This document shows positions 10,774-18,885 of a stretch of 64,000 bases of DNA, piece after piece. The notes below the pieces were generated by a model that worked only from the letters and a program-made list of their open reading frames with translations, searched no databases and had not been told where the DNA came from. Origin of the DNA: Nemertoderma westbladi (Eukaryota > Xenacoelomorpha > Nemertodermatida > Nemertodermatidae); assembly GCA_032718475.1 (NCBI GenBank), contig JAUCBJ010003773.1, forward strand, positions 62,001-126,000. The letters run 5' to 3'. Each line of letters opens with the position of its first letter. Position 1 is the stretch's first letter. The position numbers and the translations under genes were made by a program.

Positions 10774-11190
10774 TCTAGTATACAGTCTGGTGAGGCGTCC
10801 GGTGAACAGTCTGGTGAAACGTCTGGTGAGACATAGCGCGGAACTTCCGGCGAAATGTCCTGTCATCGGTCCCAAAGAAAGTCTGGCGTAGCTTCTGTCA
10901 GAAAGTCGGGTCTAAAGTCTGGTGGACAGTCTGTCGAGATGTCTGGTGGAAAGTCTGGTGAAACGTCCGGTAGACAATCTGTCGAGAGTTCCATAAAACA
11001 ATCTGGCGAACAATCCAGAGAGCAATCTGGTGTCGCTTCTGGTGAATAATCTGGCGAGTCATCTGGTGAACAATCCAGCAAAACGTCTGGTGAAATCTCC
11101 CGCGGAACATCCGGTGAAAGATTCATACAAGCGTTTGGTCGAGAGTCTGGTGAGATGTCTGGCGTAATGTCAGGTCTAGCGTCCAGGTCA
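10774..11190 (-). repeat. 12-bp coding minisatellite encoding an x-S/T-P-D tetrapeptide repeat
   Basis: About 35 degenerate 12-bp units related to TCTGGTGAAACG on the plus strand. On the minus strand they translate as successive SPD, TPD or SPE tetrapeptides (for example DVSPDCSPDDSPDYSPE). The period is a multiple of three, so the frame is kept except for one TGA at 10863-10865. It lies between RNase H and integrase, where BEL polyproteins normally have a plain linker. It looks like a replication-slippage expansion giving an acidic, proline-rich disordered spacer. Confidence 0.8.
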
Positions 11191-11809
11191 TCAGATTCCG
11201 TCCGTCCTTGTTTCCTCTTGACCTTGGCGTTGGCTTTCGGTTTAGATTTGACAACTGTGTTGATTTTATCTCGGCACCCTCCGGTATGGTATTGGTTGTC
11301 GTGTCGAATAACGGTGGCCATTCGTCTGATGGTCGTTGTAGGAAATCGGGTCCTCTAGACCAAAAGGATTTATTGTCCGGTTTACAAAAGTCGATCGGTA
11401 GCATCCCCCGTGACGCGATGTCAGCTGGGTTCAGCTTCCCTGGACAGTGACGCCAATCTTGTTTGAGCGACCGGTCCAATATTTCAGCCTGTCTGTTGGC
11501 TACGAAAGTCTTAAACTTGAATGTTTTGTTGTTTATGTACCAAAGTACCAACGTCGCATCCGTCCAATATGTGACCTTCAAGTTAGCCTCCAGCTCGCGT
11601 TGATCTAGACTGACAATATCGGTGGATATCGTCCCGGCTTGCAGCTCTCCACGAGGTACAGTCATATACTTCAACGGCATTGTTCTAGCCCTTGAAGTAA
11701 CGAGATACACTTCGTAGCTGTCTAATGTCACTTGTCATCTAAGGTACAAATTAACCCCTAGTCCATCCTTACTAGCGTCACTAAAGCTGTGAAGCTCTAA
11801 ATCGGCAGG
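11123..11809 (-). pseudogene. BEL/Pao RNase H domain
   Basis: The start is visible in one frame at 11809-11735 (HSFSDASKDGLGV, with the first catalytic Asp). After a frameshift it continues at 11731-11123 with YMTVPRGELQAG, YWTDATLVLWYI (a further acidic residue) and the conserved WRHCPGKLNPADIASRG stretch of BEL RNase H-connection regions. RNase H removes the RNA strand during reverse transcription. The frame shifts again near 11200, where the sequence enters the tetrapeptide repeat in another frame. It directly follows RT in the polyprotein order. Confidence 0.8.
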
Positions 11810-12665
11810 AAAGGTGGTCTGCAAAGGAAAGTATACCCTTGCTTGGTATGGTATAGTCTTGTAGGAACGTCAGTTGGGCTTCCCAGTCCCTCCTTTGCTC
11901 AGCTAACTTTTCTGGGATGGCATCGTCCCATTCCAGTCCGGCTTGCCAAATGCTGCGGAATATGATCCTAGCATGTAGGATCACTGGACTAATGAAACAC
12001 AATGGGTCATACAATCGACTCATGGTCGATAAGCAAGTCCTCTTAGTGAGAGGTCTAGTCTGTCCATTGGACCTCACACGTACCCTAAAATTGTCGGTGT
12101 TCGGGTCCCAACTAAGTCCTAATACTTTGGTCGTAGGTAGAGGTTCCAGGTCCAAGTCTAAATCACCTCCACTGCGATCCGTCGGGTCAAATGAGTTCAC
12201 TAGTTCGGGTTCGTTGGAAGCAAACTTCGTAAGGCGGAATCCACCCTCAGCGAGACAATCTTGGAGTTGGTGTGCTACGGTCGTAGCATGCTCCAGAGTG
12301 TCACAATTCTTGAGGCCGTCATCCACGTAGAAGTCTCGTTCCACTGTCCGAACTACTTCTGGGTCAAATTGGTCTTGTCTGTCTAATGCAGTTTGCTTTA
12401 AGGCGTATATGGTGCAGTTGGGGCTGTCCCTGGCTCCTAAAACTCTTACCTGCATTTGGTAAGTTTCTGGCGGAAGTTCTAAATTTCCGTCCGGATACCA
12501 AAGAAACCTCAAGCTGTCCCTGTCCCGCTCCAAAGCCTAAACCTGGTGAAACTTGGCCTCTACGTCACAGGTGAAAGCCACTTTGTGTTGTCTAAAACGC
12601 ATTAGGACTCCCATGAGGTAATTATTCATATTCAGCCCGTCCATCAGTTCGCTGTTCATAGACAT
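11781..12665 (-). pseudogene. BEL/Pao reverse transcriptase core
   Basis: Segment 12665-12540 contains GVLMRFRQHKVAF and CDVEAKFHQV, where the first catalytic aspartate and the BEL FHQV signature lie. A single TAG (12537-12539) separates it from the 12533-11781 segment, which is in the same frame. That segment has the FYVDDGL catalytic box at about residues 68-74, followed by the A17-peptidase-like/thumb region (KVLGLSWDPNTDNFRV, TKRTCLSTMSRLYDPL). It makes cDNA from element RNA in the family. It leaves frame near 11800, before RNase H. Confidence 0.85.
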
Positions 12666-12919
12666 CCCTTGGCAAAAAGCGCAGCCCAGTCGTTGACTAC
12701 ACGCACCTTGCCAGGTTTGTCCGGGTGTCGAACAAAATGATATGGCAGGTAATATGTCTGATCTGTGGTTACCTCAGGATTTAACATCCTAATGGCGTAT
12801 CCCTTTTGGAGATACGTCTGAAGTTGCACATTGTATTGCATATGGGCCGTCTCATCACGCAACAATCGCTGCCTTATTGATTTGAGTCGCCTCAAAGCAA
12901 GCGGGTAGTTGTTAATGAG
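12656..12919 (-). pseudogene. BEL/Pao RT N-terminal segment
   Basis: After a TAG at 12920-12922 the polyprotein frame continues unchanged through LRRLKSIRQRL and YYLPYHFVRHPDKPGKVRVV, the RT fingers region that precedes catalytic motif A. Near 12660 a frameshift moves the reading frame into the RT core segment. Together the two segments show that RT was once continuous. Confidence 0.75.
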
Positions 12920-14356
12920 CTAAGGTTTGCCATTGCGCCACAACATGCCTACTTCATAGTGGCCATTCGCGGTCTGGCAAATGGTATCTCTCATAATATT
13001 TAATGACCGTTTTTCCTGTTCTGACATAGCGATCTCGTAACAACCGGGTTCTGCTGAGTCCTGTTCTAACCATTTAATGGTCTGTTCAGTCAGCAGTCGG
13101 TCAAGTGCTGCTTGCACTGCGCCATGGTCCTCGTCCACGTCTTTGTCCGCTGCGGTGGCTAGTGTCAATGTGTCTGGTAGGCTCGCAAGCCTTCCGGTGT
13201 CACTAGTCGGCGTCGAAAAGTCGTGTGGCGGTTTGACAACCTTCTGATCTGTCGGTAGGCTCGCAAGCCTTCCTAGATCAACGACCGGTGTCAAAGCCTG
13301 GTGGGTGGGGTCAATGACCTTCGGATTTTTCGGTAGGCTCGCAAGCCTTCCAAAACCCTCGTTCATCGAGTCATCCACAGCAACAACCATTTGGTCTTCA
13401 GTAGTCAATACAACCTGGTTTACTGCAAGTAGTTGTAAGTCAGAGGTCCGTGTGGTCGTGTCCAGATCAGTTACGTCAGTATCGGTTATTTCAGCGTTAG
13501 CGACGCAAGTCTGTCGTAGTGCAGTCTGTACAATTGGACCACAGGAGTGTGAAGGAAAATTATCTATTGTGGTAGTCAATAAACTATACGTACTCAAAAC
13601 GTCGTCATCCTGGTCACTTACCTCTAGTGAATGCACTGGTGCTCTAGTATACCAACCTATGGGAGTTCTACATGCGTAGGGGTTGCCCGCTGTAATAACA
13701 GATGGGCGTACCTCCCATACCTGATGTAAGTTAAACTGGTCCATCCCAATCAACATCGCGATTAAACGATAGTTAACAGGACATTCCGGTATTCCAAGGT
13801 GTCGGAAATACTTACGATGTTCCGGTGATTGCTCTGGCACAGGGCCGAGCAAGTTACTAAAGTCCTTCGTAGCTGCAAAGGTCAAATTTCTTACCGGAAG
13901 TAATGAGTGCTCCTCCTTGCTGTGTTCCGCTTTGGAAAGAAGAGTGTCTAAGGTTAATTTTACTCTCGTCATAGGGATCGCTCTCTTACCATGCATGCTG
14001 CTTACAGTATACTGAGCAGTCTTACCTTTACTCATGTCCGTAACTACTTCGGCTACTTGTTCGTCGATGTAACTATGCGATGACGCAGACTCTAAGATAG
14101 CGTATATACGCTTGCTCCCTCGGGTTCCGGCATTCTTTATAGGAATCACGCTAAACCCTTTCAATTGGTTCTGTGTGAGGAGTGTTATCGATGGTTGTTC
14201 CTCCCCCGCATGCACGTAAAAGGTGTCGTCTTCCTCCTCGTCCTCGTCCTATGATCCCGATTGATCCATACAATCCGTGTAGAAAGTACAAATCTCGCGC
14301 GGCGCATGCTCCTTGTAGAGTGCGTCGCATCTAGCCGCTTTATCTGGATGCTCTCG
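12920..14356 (-). pseudogene. BEL/Pao protease region (DUF1758-like)
   Basis: The frame continues directly from Gag past the TGA at 14357-14359 and a TAG at 14249-14251. The 14215-12920 segment (431 codons) has the protease entry AILESASSHSYIDEQVA, where families typically have a D(S/T)G or DDA-like active site. Here the aspartate position reads E, so activity is doubtful. Further on are the BEL-typical LIGMDQF and RTPIGWYTRAP stretches. An insert of three 26-residue repeats, each beginning GRLASLP, lies at about 13176-13351. The C-terminal part leads into the RT connection. Confidence 0.8.
13176..13351. repeat. Three palindrome copies at exact 78-bp spacing, in coding frame
   Basis: Identical GGTAGGCTCGCAAGCCTTCC sites start at 13176, 13254 and 13332. 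All three are read on the minus strand as GRLASLP. The 58-bp spacers have diverged but still align (KVIDPTHQALTP against KVVKPPHDFSTP), so this is a 26-codon tandem repeat in which the palindromes stayed identical while the spacers drifted. Confidence 0.85.
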
Positions 14357-15451
14357 TCAAAAGCGTTTGGTCGGAGTATGACTGTTTGAGTGAAGTAACG
14401 CTTCATGGTTACGTCCACATAGAGGACATGTATCGTCGCTCGGGCAATCCTTCTGGACGTGTCCAGGCTTAGTACATCTCCAACAAGAATCTAAAGATCG
14501 AATCTGAAGTCTCCTTTCTTCGATTCCTAACTCCTTAAAAGTGCGACATCCACATAGTTTATGTCCGCTGTGGTTTCTGCCGTTCCGCTCGCAATATGAG
14601 CATCCCACAAAGTCTGCCGGCAACTGTTGTCGTGGCCGCTTGGTGCTGATAGGCATCAGAACTTTAGAAGTTTCGGTCGGGGTGGAATAAGTCACGGCTT
14701 TCGCGTTTGTCGGAAATTGTTTGGTCCGAGTCGGCGCAGCAATAGCTACCGCTAATCCTTCTGCCGCTATATGGTGATCGGTATAGTTGGATCGAGTCTC
14801 CACTACGGCCTCCCGCGAAATCAGTTGGTAGATGTCGGTGAGTTTTAATAGCCCGCCGGCCTCTTCACGCTGATACTCGATGCGTCGCCATTCTCGTCGT
14901 AATCGATGATGAAGTCGACCGATTATTCTAATGAGAACTGTCGGTGCGTTAGCGTATTCGAGTTGTCTAATGGACCGTAAAGTCCCTATAGCGTTCTTGA
15001 TTTCGTCCGCGAGTCGTAGAAGATCGATCGTTTTCGAAATACTTACTCCTTTACAGAGGTCTTCCATAATAGATTTAGCCATGGCTACGTTGCCGCCGTA
15101 AATCGAATATAGACGGTCGTACGCCAACTCAAAGGCATCTGGAACACCGATGAAGGTTTCCGCTAATCGTTTCGGCTCACCAGACAGAACATGGAGCAAG
15201 TAATTAAACTTCTCCATCGAGGTGAAGGCACACTTAGCGATCTGGGACTCTACGTAGTCTACTAGTGTACGCCAGTGTTTTGCATTGCCAGAGAACTTTG
15301 GCGGTTGTTGTGCCGGTAATCCATGTCTAGCCACAAACTTCGCAATCTCGCTAACCAAATCTAACTGTCCGCGTATCTGTTCAGTTGTGTCGTCCAGTCG
15401 TTCCCTTCTGCGCGTTGTCCATCGGTAGGAAATATTAACGGGATCTTCTTC
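14357..15451 (-). pseudogene. BEL/Pao Gag: DUF1759-like region and zinc knuckles
   Basis: The 333-codon segment 15358-14357 has the typical BEL Gag sequence starting near LPAQQPPKFSGNAKHWRTLV, with YLLHVLSGEPKRLAE and AYDRLYSIYGG. It ends in a Cys/His cluster: CSYCERNGRNHSGHKLC, the canonical knuckle CWRCTKPGHVQKDC, and CPLCGRNHEALLH. The family role is assembling particles and binding element RNA. It continues in the same frame from the upstream Gag part across a TGA at 15452-15454 and is followed by another TGA at 14357-14359. Confidence 0.85.
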
Positions 15452-15967
15452 TCAATGTTTCGGAGTCTGTCTAGTCTCCTGTTCTCTCCTTGGTGGTCGA
15501 TGTTGTCTAGGTTGTTCTACTTCCACACTGGTCCGTGATCTATCCGATGATCGCGCTTCGAGTCGCTCTTCAAGTTGAGCTAGTCGGTCCGCCACAGGTC
15601 GCATTATTTCGGCGAGTCTGTTAGTGCTAATCGTCTCAGTCGGTTGTAACACAGGTTTCTGGACGGGTGTTTCTCGTGGAGGATTGTCGATGTACTGATT
15701 CGTAGATCTCTCCTCTCGTTTGTAATCATCCGCCGCTCCAGTACGGAATATTTCTCTCTCCATCGACTCCGAGTCGCTAGATGAGTCGCTGTCGTCCGGA
15801 TAAGGTGGTTGACGGGTTCGCGTCCGACGTATTAATTTCGGTCGCGCTCGTCGTGGTCTGGGATCTACGGCTCTCTGTTGTTCGGTAGGCTCGCAAGCCT
15901 TCCACGAAGTCGTAGGTCTCGTTAAATGTGGTTCGATCCTGTGGGTACTACCCACATGGTTAGTCGT
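15452..15967 (-). pseudogene. BEL/Pao Gag linker region
   Basis: An Arg-, Pro- and Ser-rich segment in the same frame as the rest of Gag, read between TGA codons at 15968-15970 and 15452-15454. It begins with a duplicated ~43-bp block containing the palindrome (translated RPTTSWKACEPTEQ) and continues with an acidic serine stretch (DDSDSSSDSES). It looks disordered and has no recognised domain. Confidence 0.65.
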
Positions 15968-15996
15968 TCATTGTTCGGTAGGCTCGCAAGCCTTCC
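15884..15996. repeat. Two palindrome copies within a 93-bp-spaced coding duplication
   Basis: GGTAGGCTCGCAAGCCTTCC occurs at 15884-15903 and 15977-15996, inside a shared ~43-bp block. Both copies are read on the minus strand as KACEPT, a different frame from the GRLASLP copies in the protease region. The 93-bp spacing (31 codons) keeps the reading frame, although a TGA now lies just after the upstream copy. Confidence 0.85.
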
Positions 15997-16807
15997 ACGA
16001 AGTCGTAGGTCTCATCGAACATTGTGTCAATGGTCGAATAAAATGGTCGGGTTTCGTAGTCGGTCTGTAAATGACTGGGTTCGCACAGCACGTCACAGGT
16101 TTAACTGCTAACGGCTTACTTACCTGTTTAATTGTCATAAATGCAGGTTCCTCTCTTCCTACAAGTAGACTACGACTTACTGTAGGTGGACTATTTACTT
16201 TACCTGCTAAAATTGGTGATGAAGTTGCCCTAGGTTGCGGCATTTCCGTCACAACAAACCTGTTACCTTGCGTCGAGTGCACAGGTGATATTTCTTTAGG
16301 TTTCGTAAGAAAGACTGGTTTTATCGGAGTTGTAGGTTTGAGCATAGGAATCACTTGTGGAAAACGTTTACAGTAATCCTCGACGAACTCCTCTCCTCGA
16401 TCTATCGCTCCCACACTTCCTTCCTCGATTCGCTTCTGAATCCCATGGTATCGAGTTTCCATGCGATCCAGGGCAGACAAGTCATGTCCAGCTCGAGATC
16501 TTATAGATCTATCTCTCGCGTCGAGTTCGAGGTCCACTTGCGCGTTTGCTGCCTCGTGTGATCTACGATTTAGTTCGAACTGTAGTTGCATCTCCCTTTC
16601 GCGTCGATCTGCTACCTGTTGTTGTGCCGCTAACTCCACTTCTTGTATAGCTAATCGAGCGTTTATTTGTCTTGCTTCCAACTTGGCACGAGCGTCGGAT
16701 GATGCTTTCTTCCGTGCTAACTCTGCTGCATTTACCGTTGCAACTCGTGCTAACTCGTCGGCTGCAGCTGCCGCTGCCGCTTCTTGCGCCAAGTCCTCCT
16801 CCAATCT
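15968..16807 (-). pseudogene. BEL/Pao Gag coiled-coil region
   Basis: An Ala-, Glu-, Arg- and Gln-rich segment (AAAAAAADELARV, LARKKASSDARAKLEARQ, VADRREREMQLQFELNRR) strongly suggesting a long coiled coil over its first ~110 residues, followed by a Pro/Thr-rich stretch. It continues the upstream Gag frame across one TGA at 16808-16810 and ends at a second TGA at 15968-15970. BEL Gag proteins often carry coiled coils ahead of the DUF1759 region, and this one is unusually long. It probably drives Gag multimerisation. Confidence 0.75.
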
Positions 16808-17794
16808 TCACATTTCTGAGGCTTCGAATTCGGCTTGAGCCTTGAGTTTCGCAATTCTTGCTTCATCCTCTCTATGTTGTTTCTCTCCCTCGATGGCGAT
16901 CTGTGCCATCTTCCGTTGTGCTTCTTCCTCGACGACTTGTTGTCGGCGTGCAACCTCCTGTTGTTGTCGAGTAATTACAGACGCTGTTCTACTAACGTCG
17001 CCAACGTCGCTCCGTACACTAACGAACGATCTATCCAGTGGTGGAATTTGGTAGGCTCGCAAGCTTTCCGTAGTTAAAACTTTCGTCGTCCCTCGCGGTT
17101 CGACTTCCGGTTCTTCGATTGGTACGCCGCATCTACGAAGAAATGTGGTGAGCGTCTCCAACCTCCCGTCTAGGCAATATAGTTCTTCTTCCTCTTCGGG
17201 TTGCAACAACGCGTCCGAAACTGACTCACCTAGCAGTTGGTCGAACTGCTCCTGTTGAGCCAATCTTATTACTGACTTAAACTGGATGAGGCTTTCCCTC
17301 GCACTTACCAACTTATCTATTATCTTTACCTGAGTAAAGTTGTCGTCACGCAACTCTGCAAGTTCATGTAAACCTTTAAGTATATCTACGGAAGCATGTA
17401 CCCTACTTTCTATCCTTACCTGTAAGGTGTAGAACTCATATCTCGACATCGGGGCAGTTAACTTGCGTAAAACGCGAAAACCTTCTCCGAGGTTTCGAGT
17501 AATCTGGGCCATGTGTCCTCCTATACTCCTAATAACATTTTCTTGGCTTCCCACCAAGCTTATCATGTCTGGTTCCCGTGACCTGGTCTGTGGGACTGTA
17601 AGGAAATCTTCGATTCTGCCATCGCCACGCGTTGCGGCTTCCGGTATTTCTGTTCGGGGTACGGGCGATGCACGCGGTGTAACATCGGTGGAATCTCGGG
17701 TTCTCCTTCTCTGTTCGTCTACTGTCGATCTGTCCGGGTCGCACGAGTCATAATCGGTAGGTGGGTGTCGAGTCGAATGTGGTGTGTCACTCAT
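16808..17794 (-). pseudogene. BEL/Pao Gag N-terminal region
   Basis: This 328-codon frame starts at an ATG at 17794, with stops upstream, and is the likely Gag start. The first ~70 residues are Thr/Pro/Arg-rich and look disordered. The rest is mostly helical and charged, ending in QQQEVARRQQVVEEEAQRK, which runs into the coiled coil of the next segment. The frame ends at a single TGA (16808-16810), after which coding resumes in the same frame. A palindrome copy (17050-17069) is read through without a stop. Confidence 0.7.
17050..17069. repeat. 20-bp dispersed palindrome, Gag N-terminal copy
   Basis: GGTAGGCTCGCAAGCTTTCC, one C-to-T change from the commonest form. It lies within the open Gag frame on the minus strand. 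Confidence 0.8.
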
Positions 17795-17854
17795 GTATAT
17801 ATGTCATGTCATGTCATTATATACGTCAAGTACGGGAAATAAAATGTCAAAGTA

Positions 17855-18045
17855 TCAGAATGTCGAAATGTCAAAATTACCTTGGTATATATATATATCA
17901 TATATATATACCCTAACCGGTACAAATAAAATTAACAAAGTCAGAATGTCGAAATGTCAAAATGTCGAAATGTCAAAATGTCAAACTTACCTTGATATAT
18001 ATATATCATATATATATACCCTAACCGGTACAAATAAAATTAAAG
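17855..18045. repeat. Two-copy ~90-bp tandem repeat in the 5' leader
   Basis: A block from TCAGAATGTCGAAATGTC through a (TA)n run to CCCTAACCGGTACAAATAAAATTAA occurs at about 17855-17939 and again at 17941-18045. The second copy has extra GTCGAAATGTCAAAAT units. It lies just upstream of the Gag start, in the element's leader. Confidence 0.8.
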
Positions 18046-18885
18046 TATATAATAAAATATGTAATAATCTAGCCTACCGGCTAAATTTGTACGAATAAGT
18101 GAGATAACGGTATACGTTACCAAAATGTAGATCAACAAGTACAAATAATAGGCAAAACAGCAATGTCTAATGGGAAAATAAGTACCAACAACACTACTAA
18201 TTAGACAGTGAAACCCACAAATTTTGAGTACTACTGTGCTCGTAAGTTTGAATGACATGAGTCGTAAAACTTACGCTCCTTTGATCTTCCAGTCGTGCAA
18301 ATTTCCAAATACAAACCGGACGTGGGTCGTTCCATTTTTCGGCATCGCGGACGAATTTTGTGTCTCCCAAACTTTGCGAAAAGCGGTCTAATCCCTCGAA
18401 GCGGTCCAGAAATGAGTCCTTGAGTCCTGAAAAGTCGAAGGTGATAGTTTTACTTCTACTCTACGAAAAATCTTCCGAGGTGCCGATACAACTTGGTCTT
18501 TAAACCCTATGTACCTTTTCAAGTACCGAAAAGTAACACCGCACACACACGGCGTAAAACAAATTGCTATAAACTAACTATTAGCTAGTCAAATATTAAA
18601 TACGAAACTACTAGCTACCCTAAAGGCCTACTGGCAGGGGACATTCTACAAATTACTAACTTTACTAATTTTAAATTGTAAATATCTCCTGCTTTTACAA
18701 TAGATAACAGTATATAGTTATATATTCCTTACTGTAAAGTGCGCACGCATGTTTCAGAGAGTGCAATACTATTTAAACTATATTTAGAATATTTAATAAA
18801 ATATCTCTTACTGTAAAGTGCATGCACTTTACAGAGCGTACAGATCTAAACAATACTATACATTAATTTATAAAATATCTCTTAC
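18046..18885 (-). other. BEL/Pao 5' leader, non-coding
   Basis: This lies between the 5' LTR (right copy) and Gag on the minus strand. No frame of note is present. The phrase CTTACTGTAAAGT occurs three times (about 18727, 18809 and 18881), the last overlapping the LTR edge. The leader next to the LTR may therefore have been rearranged by local duplication, which would explain why no TGG-starting primer-binding site is visible. Confidence 0.45.

Noticed and set aside
10855-11049. Plus-strand Ser/Gly/Glu/Gln-rich protein
   Set aside because: It is the opposite strand of the 12-bp coding minisatellite in the BEL/Pao polyprotein.
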